Source of the DNA: Pseudomonas sp. FP2335
GTDB lineage: Bacteria > Pseudomonadota > Gammaproteobacteria > Pseudomonadales > Pseudomonadaceae
NCBI RefSeq assembly: GCF_030687535.1
Contig: NZ_CP117437.1
Coordinates: 3,555,501 to 3,619,500, forward strand
Reading direction: 5' to 3'
DNA: 64,000 nt
Below, piece after piece: positions 8,156 to 16,389 of this stretch. The first letter of the stretch is position 1, and every line of letters begins with the position of its first letter. The notes beneath the pieces are model-generated. The model saw nothing but the letters and a program-made list of their open reading frames with translations. It had not been told where the DNA came from and searched no databases. Position numbers and translations under genes: made by a program.

Positions 8156-9574
8156 AAACGGCCCCAGGTAATGCCCGTAGCCCGCTTGCAAACGCGCCAC
8201 CTGCTGCGGGTCGCGCAGTTGCGCCAGGGCGTAGCTGCGCAGGCTGTTGAGCAGGCGATAACGTGCAGGCCCAGGGCCCGGTTCCTGCGCCAGCAACGAA
8301 GTGCCGACCAGCCGTGCCAGCAGATAGGCCAGGTCGGCATGTTCCAGTTCGGTGCCCGCGACCAGCTCGATCAACACGGGCAAGCTCACGGCCATCTTGA
8401 ACAGGCCCATTTGCAGGAACAGCCAGCGCTCCGGCAGGCTCAGGCGTGCGTAACTCCAATCCAAAGCCGCCGTGAAGGACTGGTGGCGCTCCACCGCCGT
8501 GCGGCGCCCGCGCGTCAACACCTGCAAGCCACTGCGCAATTGGCTTTGCACGCCCTGTATGCCGAGGGCTTCGACCTGGGCGGCCGCCAACTCCAGGGCC
8601 AATGGCAGGCCATCGAGGCGCCGGCAGATCTCGCGCAGCGGCGCCAGGTCCTGGGGCCGCAACTCAAAACCCTGCTGGCCGGCCCGCACCCGCGCGACAA
8701 ACAGCTGCACCGCCGGCGCCGTCATCGCCTGTTCGACACTGCCCCACGCACATGGCGCCGGCAGAGGTAGCCGGGGCACGCGCTGCACCCACTCACCGGG
8801 CAATTGCAGAGCTTCGCGGCTGCTGAGCAAGACGCTGACCCGGGGCGCGTGCTGCGCCAGGGCGCGCACCAGATGGCGACAGGCACTCAGCAGCAAATCG
8901 GCACCATCGAGCACCAGCAACAATTGGCGCGTTGCCAAGGGTTTGCACAGTGCCTGGGTGCTGGCACAGGGTTCCAGGCCAAGCGCCTGGGCCAGATGGT
9001 GCAGCATCTGGGTGGGCGCTTGCACGGTCGCCAGGTCCACCCACCACACACCATCGCGGTAACGCGGCAGCATCCGTTCGGCCAGGGCCAGCGCCAGGCT
9101 GCTCTTGCCCACGCCGGCGCAACCGGTCAGGGTCATCAGGCGTTGCCCGCACAGGCGCCGCGCCAACACGCCCAGCAGCTCATCGCGGCCAATCAGCGGG
9201 CTGAGGCGCACTGCCAGGTTGTGCCGGGACTGGCTGACTTGAGCAGCGCCCTGCACCGGCGCGACAAAGCTGTAGCCGCGCTGGGGGTCGTTGATGATGC
9301 ACGGCTGGCCATCAAACGCACGGCGCAGCGCGGCAATGTGCACGCGCAGGTTGTTTTCCTCCACTACGCTGCTGGGCCAGACGCGGGCGATCAGGGTGTC
9401 CTTGCTGACAAACTGCCCCGGCACCTCCAGCAGCACCGCGAGGATGTCCAGCGCCCGCCCGCCCAGCGGCACCGGAAAGCCAGCCTTGCTGACCAGCCGT
9501 TGCTGCGGGTGAAAGGTGTAGCGGCCAAAGCTCACCGTGGGCGCGTTGTTCATCTCGATAAAGCGCTGAAACAC
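8102..9574 (-). CDS. Winged-helix/STAND-like ATPase regulator, short paralogue lacking the C-terminal repeat domain
   Basis: A paralogue of the neighbouring 920-residue regulator with the same domain order over its first ~460 residues: OmpR-type winged helix (VPLGGRALDILAVLLEV, RGYSFVAPV) and an ATPase with Walker A GCAGVGKSS and Walker B LLLVLDGADLLL. It stops right after the ATPase-associated winged region, so it is about half the length. The last 17 codons lie in antisense to the end of the convergent paralogue, which suggests that the original 3' part was deleted. The start is uncertain: GTG at 9574 with AAGG upstream, or ATG at 9553 (MNNAPTVSF). It may still bind DNA and ATP, with altered sensing. 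Confidence 0.82.
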   Translation of the reverse strand: MFQRFIEMNNAPTVSFGRYTFHPQQRLVSKAGFPVPLGGRALDILAVLLEVPGQFVSKDTLIARVWPSSVVEENNLRVHIAALRRAFDGQPCIINDPQRGYSFVAPVQGAAQVSQSRHNLAVRLSPLIGRDELLGVLARRLCGQRLMTLTGCAGVGKSSLALALAERMLPRYRDGVWWVDLATVQAPTQMLHHLAQALGLEPCASTQALCKPLATRQLLLVLDGADLLLSACRHLVRALAQHAPRVSVLLSSREALQLPGEWVQRVPRLPLPAPCAWGSVEQAMTAPAVQLFVARVRAGQQGFELRPQDLAPLREICRRLDGLPLALELAAAQVEALGIQGVQSQLRSGLQVLTRGRRTAVERHQSFTAALDWSYARLSLPERWLFLQMGLFKMAVSLPVLIELVAGTELEHADLAYLLARLVGTSLLAQEPGPGPARYRLLNSLRSYALAQLRDPQQVARLQAGYGHYLGPFSGRSFVLQLVEQAAYSD

Positions 9575-9701
9575 CCGGCCTTGGGCGTTTGCGCATCCTT
9601 TTTTATGGGCGTGGAGCTATCTTGCCAGCTCGCCGTGACAGGACAATGCTGGCACGGGGAGCCACACGGACATTGGAGTGCGCGAGACGGCCATACCGTC
9701 C

Positions 9702-10652
9702 TTAACTGAATTGCTGGCGGTACTGAGTCGGGTTGAGGCCGAGTTTCTCGCTGAACAGAGAACGCATGTAGCGCACACTGCCGAAGCCGGCATGGAAGGC
9801 CACGGTCTTGAGCGGCAGGTCAGTGGTTTCGAGCAAGTGGCGGGCCCGGTCGATGCGCGCGCCCTGCAAAAATGCCATCGGCGTCATTTGCACGTCCTTG
9901 GCAAATACCCGGGCAAAGTGGCGCGCACTCATCCCCGCCAGATCGGCCATCGAATCGATGGTGAACGGCTGATCCAGATGCGCCAACACGTGGTTCTGTA
10001 CCCGCGTGATCGGCGTTTCCTGGGGCGCTACCGCCGCAGTCATCGGGCTGAACTGGGCTTGGCCGCCCTGGCGTTTCATCACCACCAGCAGCACCTTGGC
10101 CACATCCACCGCGACCTGCTTGCCGTGGTCCTGGGCGACCACCGACAGCGCCAGGTCGATACCGGCGGTGACGCCGCCCGAGGTGATCAAGCGACCGTCC
10201 TGCAAGTAAATGCGGTCGGTCTCGACGATGGCCTTGGGAAAGCCCTGGATCAGCCGCTCGGTGTAGTGCCAATGGGTGGTCACGCGGTGGCCGTCGAGCA
10301 ACCCGGCATGCCCCAGCACAAACGCGCCGGTGCAGATCGAACCAAAGCGGCGCGCCTTGGGGGCGCTAGCCTTGAGCCACGGCAGCAACGCGGGATGGCA
10401 TTCGTTATAGGCACCAGGGCCGCCGGGCACCAGCAGCAGGTCATAGGCGTCGTGGGCGTGTTCCAGCAACAGATCGGGCTGCACCAGCACGCCATTGGAC
10501 GCACGTAGCGCGCCGGGCTCGGTGCCGACGGTGAGGATGCGGTAATGCTCGGCCACTGGCAGGTAGCGGTTGGCAATCGAAAACACTTCGAGCGGCCCGG
10601 CCATGTCGAGCAACAGGAAGTCCGGGAACAGCGCCATGGCCACGGTTTTCAT
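9702..10652 (-). CDS. GlxA-family regulator (DJ-1/PfpI domain plus AraC HTH)
   Basis: A 316-residue protein. Residues 1-170 are a class I glutamine-amidotransferase-like DJ-1/PfpI domain with the nucleophile-elbow Cys107 in GSICTGAFVLG and a VTTHWHYTE strand. Residues about 215-316 are an AraC double HTH (MADLAGMSARHFARVF, LKTVAFHAGFGSVRYMRSLFSEKLG). In this family the DJ-1 part senses a small molecule (arginine, choline or betaine in studied Pseudomonas members) rather than acting as an enzyme. It is divergent from the pirin gene, 182 bases away, which is the most likely local target. Confidence 0.9.
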   Translation of the reverse strand: MKTVAMALFPDFLLLDMAGPLEVFSIANRYLPVAEHYRILTVGTEPGALRASNGVLVQPDLLLEHAHDAYDLLLVPGGPGAYNECHPALLPWLKASAPKARRFGSICTGAFVLGHAGLLDGHRVTTHWHYTERLIQGFPKAIVETDRIYLQDGRLITSGGVTAGIDLALSVVAQDHGKQVAVDVAKVLLVVMKRQGGQAQFSPMTAAVAPQETPITRVQNHVLAHLDQPFTIDSMADLAGMSARHFARVFAKDVQMTPMAFLQGARIDRARHLLETTDLPLKTVAFHAGFGSVRYMRSLFSEKLGLNPTQYRQQFS

Positions 10653-10834
10653 AGGGGCGGCAAATCCATCGAATAAGGTACGGGCCGGGCATTATGGCAC
10701 GTCTTATATTGTCAATCTCAAGGGGACAGTTATTCAAATTTCAGCTTCTTAATGAATATACGGATAACCATTAACCTTCTTCTCAACGCCAGCGCACTGC
10801 ATCTCGCAGCCAACGCTCACTTGAGGACAAGACC

Positions 10835-11557
10835 ATGCTGACCCTTCGCAAAGCTTCCGAACGCGGCGCCGCCAATCACGGTTGGTTGAAGTCGTTCCAC
10901 ACCTTCTCGTTCGCCAACTACTGGAACCCCAACGAGCAGGGTTTCTCCGACCTGCTAGTGATCAACGATGACCGCGTCGCCGCCGGCAAAGGCTTCGGCC
11001 AGCACCCGCACCGCGACATGGAGATTTTCTCCTACGTGCTCGAAGGCGCCCTGGAACACAAGGACACCCTCGGCACCGGCTCGGTGATCCGTCCTGGCGA
11101 CGTACAACTGATGAGCGCCGGCAGCGGCGTGGCCCACAGCGAGTTCAACCACAGCCAGACCCGTGGCGTGCACTTCCTGCAAATCTGGATTGTGCCGAAC
11201 GTGGTCGGTGCCGAGCCGCGCTATCAGCAGGAGCACTTCAGCGAAGCGCAGAAACGCGGACGCTTGCAGTTGATCATCTCGCCGGACGGCGCTGACGGTT
11301 CGCTGAACGTGCGCCAGGATGCACGGGTGTATGCCGGGCTGTTCAACGGCGACGAAAGCGCGACCCTCGACCTCGCCGCGGACCGCTACGCCTACATCCA
11401 CGTGGCCCGTGGCAGCGTTGAAATCAACGGCCAGCGCTTTGCCGAAGGTGACGGTGCGCGAGTGCGCAATGAGCAGCAGATCCACCTCAGCCACGGCGAC
11501 GACGCCGAGGTGCTGGTGTTCGACCTGCGCCCTCAGGAACTGCCACGCATGCCGTGA
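10835..11557 (+). CDS. Pirin-family bicupin protein (quercetinase-like)
   Basis: A 240-residue pirin of the YhaK/YhhW type. The N-terminal cupin carries all four metal ligands: His57 and His59 in GQHPHRDME, His101 and Glu103 in VAHSEFNHS. The C-terminal cupin lacks a metal site, as is usual. Relatives degrade quercetin in vitro or act as redox-linked regulators; the physiological substrate here is unknown. The ATG is preceded by GAGGACAAGACC. A perfect GC-rich hairpin lies just downstream of the stop, and the divergent GlxA-type gene may control it. Confidence 0.9.
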   Translation: MLTLRKASERGAANHGWLKSFHTFSFANYWNPNEQGFSDLLVINDDRVAAGKGFGQHPHRDMEIFSYVLEGALEHKDTLGTGSVIRPGDVQLMSAGSGVAHSEFNHSQTRGVHFLQIWIVPNVVGAEPRYQQEHFSEAQKRGRLQLIISPDGADGSLNVRQDARVYAGLFNGDESATLDLAADRYAYIHVARGSVEINGQRFAEGDGARVRNEQQIHLSHGDDAEVLVFDLRPQELPRMP

Positions 11558-11565
11558 CCGGCACG

Positions 11566-11593
11566 GCGATGGCCCCTCGAAACGGGCCATCGC
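11566..11593 (+). terminator. GC-rich hairpin after the pirin gene
   Basis: A perfect 10-base stem (GCGATGGCCC / GGGCCATCGC) with an 8-base loop begins 9 bases after the stop codon. There is no clear U-tract, so it may be an RNA-stabilising or weak termination hairpin rather than a classical terminator. Confidence 0.5.
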
Positions 11594-11703
11594 TGGCGTC
11601 GATAGTCACCATCAGCGCAATGAAGTTCTCTTAAAAAATGCAACGCGTAACATCAAACCCATACCCGGCAACACCCAACCTTAAACATCTGGAGCACACC
11701 ATC

Positions 11704-12090
11704 ATGAAACGCCAAATCCTGCTTAGCCTCGCTTTCTCGGTACTCGCTGCAAACGCTTTTGCTCATCCTGTTGTCGCTGAAGGCGGTGCAGACCGCTTGA
11801 TTGAAAGCCGCGTTGCCGAAGGTGGTGCGGATCGCCTGCAAGGAAATCGTGTCGCCGAAGGTGGTGCGGATCGCCTGCAGGAACGTGGCCTGGCTGAAGG
11901 CGGTGCAGATCGTCTGCAGGAACGTGGTCTGGCCGAAGGCGGTGCGGATCGTCTGCAGGAACGTGGTCTGGCTGAAGGCGGTGCGGATCGTCTGCAGGAA
12001 CGTGGTCTGGCTGAAGGTGGTGCAGATCGTCTGCAGGAACGTGGTCTGGCTGAAGGCGGTGCGGATCGTCTGCTGGGCAACCACGTATAA
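11704..12090 (+). CDS. Exported 13-residue tandem-repeat protein (AEGGADRL repeats; 'phage infection protein'-like)
   Basis: A 128-residue protein. A signal peptide of about 20 residues (MKRQILLS..., cleavage after AFA) is followed by HPV and eight tandem copies of a 13-residue unit of form [VL]AEGGADRLxxxx. Units 3-7 share RLQERG and are nearly identical at DNA level (39-base repeats, so copy changes keep frame). Units 1, 2 and 8 are divergent caps. Similar short repeat proteins occur in Pseudomonas genomes, where I recall the label 'phage infection protein', without known function. The ATG at 11704 gives the signal peptide; frames on the other strand stay open only because the repeat is a multiple of three. 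A strong terminator follows. Possible roles are a metal-binding or envelope peptide or a multi-core precursor peptide; none is shown. Confidence 0.78.
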   Translation: MKRQILLSLAFSVLAANAFAHPVVAEGGADRLIESRVAEGGADRLQGNRVAEGGADRLQERGLAEGGADRLQERGLAEGGADRLQERGLAEGGADRLQERGLAEGGADRLQERGLAEGGADRLLGNHV

Positions 12091-12114
12091 CCCGCACTGT
12101 TCGCGGGGTACTCC

Positions 12115-12143
12115 AAACCGGCCTGATCAGCCGGTTTTTTTTC
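12115..12143 (+). terminator. Rho-independent terminator of the repeat-protein gene
   Basis: Inverted arms AAACCGGC / GCCGGTTT around a short TGATCA loop, followed by an unbroken T-run, 25 bases after the stop codon. Confidence 0.85.
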
Positions 12144-12187
12144 GCCCCGAATAAACCCGGATATTTGCCCCCCTCAAAACACGACCT

Positions 12188-12318
12188 GTAGTGAGCGGGC
12201 TTGCCCCGCGCTGGGTGGCGAAGCCGCCCCAACACGACCGACGCGGTGTTTCAGGGAGGTCGAGGTGCCTGGGTTTGGGGCGGCTTCGCCACCCAGCGCG
12301 GGCAAGCCCGCTCACTAC
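12188..12318. repeat. Long palindromic element, copy 1 (GTAGTGAGCGGGC... type)
   Basis: Two arms of about 42 bases, the left beginning GTAGTGAGCGGGCTTGCCCC and the right ending GGGCAAGCCCGCTCACTAC, are near-perfect reverse complements around a ~46-base centre. It lies between convergent genes. Two further copies with the same arms are at 23546-23677 and 30074-30206, and a single arm is at about 17226-17249. Confidence 0.88.
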
Positions 12319-12345
12319 ATGGCCCCGCCTGTCTCGGGTCGGTTT

Positions 12346-13134
12346 CTACCAGTTTTCTCCCAACCCGAGCAGGCCCAGGATCTGCCGCCGCAAGTCGACC
12401 AGATACGGATCATCACGATGCCGGGGGTACGGCCGTTCGATGGTCAACTGTGCCTGGATTTTTGCCGGGCGATCGCTGAATACGATCACGCGGTTGGCCA
12501 GCAGCAAGGCTTCTTCCACGTCATGGGTCACCAGCAACGCCGTGTAGCCCTGGCGTTGCCACAACTCGATCAACTCTTTTTGCATGGTGATGCGCGTCAG
12601 GGAGTCCAGCTTGCCCAGCGGTTCGTCGAGGATCAGCAAGCGCGGTTGATTGACCAGCGCACGGGCCAACGCCACGCGCTGCGCCATGCCGCCGGACAAC
12701 TGGCGCGGATAGGCGCGGGCGAACTGGCGCAGGCCGACCTTGTCCAGGGCCTCATCGACCTTGGCCGAATGCGTCTTGAGCAAACCCTGGGCTTCCAGGC
12801 CCAGCGCAACGTTGTCCCACACCCGGCGCCAGGGGTAGAGGGTCGGGTCCTGGAACACCACCACGCGGCTCGGGTCCGGCCCGGTGATGGGTACGCCGTC
12901 GGCGAGCAAGCGCCCGGAATCCGCCGGTTCCAGCCCGGCGACCAAGCGCAGCAGGGTGGATTTGCCGCAGCCGGAAGGACCGAGCAGTGCGACGAATTCC
13001 CCCGGCGCCACGTCCAGCGACACCCGTTCCAACACCGGCAAATGCTCGCCGTCCAGGGCAAAACCGTGGCTGAGGTTGTCGATGCGCAGCGCCAATCCCG
13101 TCGACGCCGATACCGCGTGTGCCAGGGCTACCAT
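12346..13134 (-). CDS. NitT/TauT-type ABC transporter ATP-binding protein (SsuB/TauB-like)
   Basis: A 262-residue ATPase with Walker A GPSGCGKST (52-60), Q-loop VVFQDPTLYPW, signature LSGGM (146-150), Walker B LLILDEP (166-172) and H-loop VTHDVEEA. The sequence around the Q-loop and the length are typical of SsuB, TauB and NrtD. It energises import through the adjacent permease, whose stop codon overlaps its start by 7 bases. It is the last gene of the leftward operon SBP-permease-ATPase. Substrate class is inferred as sulfonate, taurine or nitrate-like anions. Confidence 0.9.
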   Translation of the reverse strand: MVALAHAVSASTGLALRIDNLSHGFALDGEHLPVLERVSLDVAPGEFVALLGPSGCGKSTLLRLVAGLEPADSGRLLADGVPITGPDPSRVVVFQDPTLYPWRRVWDNVALGLEAQGLLKTHSAKVDEALDKVGLRQFARAYPRQLSGGMAQRVALARALVNQPRLLILDEPLGKLDSLTRITMQKELIELWQRQGYTALLVTHDVEEALLLANRVIVFSDRPAKIQAQLTIERPYPRHRDDPYLVDLRRQILGLLGLGENW

Positions 13135-14117
13135 TTCATCGCTCCTTTCTGCCAGGCCAGCAAGCGGTCACGCACCAGAAACAACCCGGTGATCAACCCC
13201 GAACAGGCCAATGCCATGATCAACAGTGCGGCGTACATATTCGCGTAAGCGGCCCAGCCTTGGGCCCATTGCAGATACCAGCCGATGCCGGATTTGACCC
13301 CCATCATTTCCGCCACCACCAGGGTCGAAAACGAGGCGCCCAAGCCCATGAACAAACCGACGAATACGTGGGGCAGCGCCGCCGGAATCGCCACTTTGAA
13401 AATCAGGAAGCCTTGCTTGGCGCCGAGGGTGCGTGCCACGTCGTAATAGGCCTTGTCCACGCTGGCCACACCGGACCAGGTCAGCACCGTGACCGGAAAC
13501 CAGGTGGCCAGCGCGATCAGAAACACACTCGCGCTCCAGCTGCTCGGAAACATGAAAAAGCACAGCGGCAACAACGCCGTCGACGGCACCGGGCCAAGGA
13601 TGCGCAGCAGCGGGTGCAGCCAATAGCCAATACGCGTTGACCAACCGATGGCGACACCGGCGATAAACCCGCTGATCGCCCCCAGCGCCACGCCGGAACC
13701 GAGCAGCAACGCGGAGTTGAGCAGGCTGTCGGCCAGGCGTGCGTAGTCTTCGACGTACACCGCGAGCAAGGCCTGGGGTGGTGCAAAAAACGGCACCGGA
13801 AGGAGCGCGAGTTTGGCGGTGAGCAGCTCCCAGATGCCCAGCAGCACCGGCAAGGCGATCAGCCACGGCGCGCCAGTACGCAGGCGCTGGCCCAGTTTGG
13901 CGATACGCAGACCGAGCAGGCTCAGCACAACGAACAAGACCGCCAGACCCACGCAGAGATTCGCCAAGCCCTGGGTCATCGGCCAATGGCGCACCGCGTT
14001 GGGCCAGTAGCTGATCAACAGCGCGACGGCCAGCCAGGCCGCCACCACGGCGGCGCCCTGCCCCCAGGCCTTGAATGTCAGCGGCGGGTTGAGGGTTGTC
14101 GCGTCAGCTGAAGACAT
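13128..14117 (-). CDS. NitT/TauT-type ABC transporter permease
   Basis: A 329-residue inner-membrane permease, longer than the usual ~260 residues because of an N-terminal extension with two extra hydrophobic segments (about 17-35 and 45-70). The binding-protein-dependent transport core follows, with the cytoplasmic EAA-type loop near DVARTLGAKQGFLIFKVAIPAALPHVF. The ATG at 14117 has AAGGAG about 10 bases upstream and overlaps the end of the binding-protein gene by 14 bases. It works with the ATPase at 12346 and the binding protein at 14104. Confidence 0.88.
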   Translation of the reverse strand: MSSADATTLNPPLTFKAWGQGAAVVAAWLAVALLISYWPNAVRHWPMTQGLANLCVGLAVLFVVLSLLGLRIAKLGQRLRTGAPWLIALPVLLGIWELLTAKLALLPVPFFAPPQALLAVYVEDYARLADSLLNSALLLGSGVALGAISGFIAGVAIGWSTRIGYWLHPLLRILGPVPSTALLPLCFFMFPSSWSASVFLIALATWFPVTVLTWSGVASVDKAYYDVARTLGAKQGFLIFKVAIPAALPHVFVGLFMGLGASFSTLVVAEMMGVKSGIGWYLQWAQGWAAYANMYAALLIMALACSGLITGLFLVRDRLLAWQKGAMKW

Positions 14118-15162
14118 CGGCGGTGATCTCCTTGGCAAACTCCGCCGGGTCAGTACTCTTGCTGATCACTTCGACGGTTTTCAGGTCGGTGACGTAAGTC
14201 AGGATTTCCTCGGTCAACGCCGCGCCCACCGCGTGGTGGCCGTGGGTGTGGTCGTGAAGGATCGCCTGCACTTCTTCCACCGAAGTGTTCAGCGCATGGG
14301 CCTGGAAGCCTTTGGCGACCGCTTCCGGGTGTTGCACGCTATAGTCATGGGCTTCGAGGATCGCCTGGGTCAGCGCCGCAACCACGCGTTTGTCTTCGCG
14401 CACCAACTTGCCGGTGACACCGACCACGCAGCAACTGAGGTTGGCGTATTCCTCCACCAGGTTGGTGGACAGTTCCCGCGCCACGCCGGACTTGATCAGG
14501 CGATACATGAACGGGTCGCTGCCGCTCACCGCCTGCACTTCGCCGCGCTCCAGGGCGGTGCCGAGCAAGTCGGCGGGGTACAGGCGCCACTCCACGTCAC
14601 GCACCGGGTCAACGCCGTGTTTTTTCAGCAGGATCGAGAAGAAATTGCGGTCCGGGCTGGCCATGTCGGTGACGCCAATGGCCTTGCCCTTGAGGTCTTC
14701 CAGCTTGCTGATACGGCCATTCGCGGCACTGAGCAAACGCAGGCAACCGCCGTGGGTACCGGCGGTGAGTTTGACGTCGAAGCCCTGCTCCAGTGCCTTG
14801 AGCCAACGCAGCGCCATGCCCACGCCCGCATCGGCCTTGCCGGTGGCGATGGCCTCCAGCAGCACCTCGGTGGAGTTGCCGAAGTTGACCAATTCCACGT
14901 CCAGGTTGTGCCGGGTGAAAAAGCCCTGCCCGTGGGCGATCACCACCGGAGCCAGGCATACGGCGTTGAGGTTGACGGCCAGCTTGAGTTTGCGCGGGGC
15001 GTCGAGGCGGATGAAATCGCCAGTGCCCGAGGGCTCCTGCGGCGGGTGGTGGCCGGCGTGTTCGTCGGCACCGAAAGCCAGGTGCGGCAGCGTCAGGCCG
15101 GCCAGGGTGATGCCGGCCATGCCGAGCAAGTGGCGACGGGTCAAATGGTCGAGTGCAGCCAT
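14104..15162 (-). CDS. NitT/TauT-type ABC substrate-binding protein, possible Tat substrate
   Basis: A 352-residue periplasmic binding protein of the NrtA/CmpA/SsuA fold (LKLAVNLNAVCLAPVVIAHGQGFF, DLKGKAIGV, ILLKKHGVD). The N-terminus has a twin-arginine-like TRRHLLGMAG motif before the hydrophobic stretch, so export by Tat is possible. A His-rich stretch (DEHAGHHPP) follows the predicted cleavage site. I chose the ATG at 15162, which gives a clean leader. It is the first gene of the leftward importer operon and is divergent from the SsuA-like gene at 15402. The ligand is not determinable from sequence. Confidence 0.87.
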   Translation of the reverse strand: MAALDHLTRRHLLGMAGITLAGLTLPHLAFGADEHAGHHPPQEPSGTGDFIRLDAPRKLKLAVNLNAVCLAPVVIAHGQGFFTRHNLDVELVNFGNSTEVLLEAIATGKADAGVGMALRWLKALEQGFDVKLTAGTHGGCLRLLSAANGRISKLEDLKGKAIGVTDMASPDRNFFSILLKKHGVDPVRDVEWRLYPADLLGTALERGEVQAVSGSDPFMYRLIKSGVARELSTNLVEEYANLSCCVVGVTGKLVREDKRVVAALTQAILEAHDYSVQHPEAVAKGFQAHALNTSVEEVQAILHDHTHGHHAVGAALTEEILTYVTDLKTVEVISKSTDPAEFAKEITADVFS

Positions 15163-15401
15163 GGAGAGTTTCCCTTCAAAGAGGCCAGCAGCCATATGCC
15201 AAAAATTGCACAGGGCTCGAAAACAAATCGCTTTCGATTATATTAATGACGAATGATTATGAAAGGACCCTATAATTCTATGGTTATGCCCGATTCGTCG
15301 GATCGCGGAAAAAGTGCCCTAAGCTAAGATCGAAAGAGTATTTATCGAATAGTTTTTAGAACTTTAAGATTGGCCGCATTCCGTTGAAGATCGAGCCTGC
15401 C
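15163..15401. promoter_or_regulatory. AT-rich divergent promoter region of the two substrate-binding-protein genes
   Basis: About 240 bases, much AT-richer than the flanking genes. It contains a consensus -10 hexamer TATAAT at 15271-15276 in the rightward direction, without a good -35 match at 16-18 bases. It also contains a small inverted repeat AATCG-CTTT-CGATT at 15226-15239. Regulation by a sulfur or nitrogen regulator such as CysB or Cbl is plausible from context only. Confidence 0.45.
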
Positions 15402-16346
15402 ATGTCTATCCGTCGCCCCCTCGCCGCTGCATTCGGGCTGTTGGCCCTCTGCGTTGCGATCAGTGCCGAAGCCCAGGAGACCCTGCGTATCGGTTATCAG
15501 AAGTCGTCCACCCTGATCACTCTGTTGAAGACCCAGGGCACCTTGGAAACAGCCCTCAAGGCCGAACACATTGACGTGTCCTGGCACGAGTTCCCCAGTG
15601 GCCTGCCGCTGCTCGAAGCGTTGAATGTGGGCAACGTCGACATCAGCGCCGACGTCGCCGACACCGTGCCGATCTTCGCCCAGGCGGCCCAGGCCAAACT
15701 CACCTACTTCGCCCAGGAAGCGCCCTCGCCTTCGGCCCAGGCCATCGTGGTGCGCAAGGACTCGCCGATCCAGCAGCTCAGCGATTTGAAAGGCAAGAAA
15801 ATCGCGGTGACCAAGGCCGCCGGTACCCACTACTTGCTGATCGCTGCACTGGCCAAGGCCGGGTTGGCATTCGCCGACATCGAGCCCGCCTACCTGTCCC
15901 CCGCCGACGGCCGCGCCGCGTTCGAGAACAATAAGGTGGATGCCTGGGTCACCTGGGAACCCTTCCTCACCGGCGTGCAGCGCCAACTGCCGACCCGCAC
16001 CCTCACGGACGGCAGCGGGCTGGCCAGCTACAAGCGTTACTACCTGACCGGCACCCCGTACGCCAAGGCCCATCCCGAGGTGTTGAAGGTGGTGTATGAG
16101 CAGTTGGAAAAAGCCGGGAAATGGGTGAAGAGCAACCCGCAGGACGCAGCAAAAGTGCTCGGCCCGCTGTGGGGCAACCTGGATGTCGCCACGGTGGAAG
16201 CGGCGAATGCGCACCGCAGCTACCTGGTGCAGCCGGTGACGGTCGAGCAGTTGGGTGAACAGCAGAAGATTGCCGATGCGTTCTTCAAGGCGGGCTTGCT
16301 GCCCAAATCCGTGGATGCCAAGGATGTCGACACCTGGAAGCCGTAG
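15402..16346 (+). CDS. ssuA: Aliphatic sulfonate ABC transporter substrate-binding protein
   Basis: A 314-residue periplasmic protein with a Sec leader (MSIRRPLAAAFGLLALCVAISAEA). The SsuA marks are LRIGYQKSSTLITLLK, WHEFPSGLPLLEALNVGNVDISADVADTVP, KDSPIQQLSDLKGKKIAV and AWVTWEPF. SsuA proteins capture aliphatic sulfonates for use as a sulfur source during sulfate starvation. There is no ssuD, ssuE, permease or ATPase downstream on this strand; the divergent NitT/TauT operon could serve as its transporter, or it may be an extra binding protein for a distant SsuBC. The ATG at 15402 is preferred over an upstream in-frame start six codons earlier because it begins the leader. Confidence 0.87.
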   Translation: MSIRRPLAAAFGLLALCVAISAEAQETLRIGYQKSSTLITLLKTQGTLETALKAEHIDVSWHEFPSGLPLLEALNVGNVDISADVADTVPIFAQAAQAKLTYFAQEAPSPSAQAIVVRKDSPIQQLSDLKGKKIAVTKAAGTHYLLIAALAKAGLAFADIEPAYLSPADGRAAFENNKVDAWVTWEPFLTGVQRQLPTRTLTDGSGLASYKRYYLTGTPYAKAHPEVLKVVYEQLEKAGKWVKSNPQDAAKVLGPLWGNLDVATVEAANAHRSYLVQPVTVEQLGEQQKIADAFFKAGLLPKSVDAKDVDTWKP

Positions 16347-16389
16347 CCGGGTCAACTGTGGAGCGGGCTTGTGTGCTAGGACGTGAAGG

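Noticed and set aside
11653..12084. Open frames on the opposite strand and other frames of the 39-bp repeats
   Set aside because: Open only because the repeat unit is a multiple of three. The + frame alone has a signal peptide, proper start and terminator.
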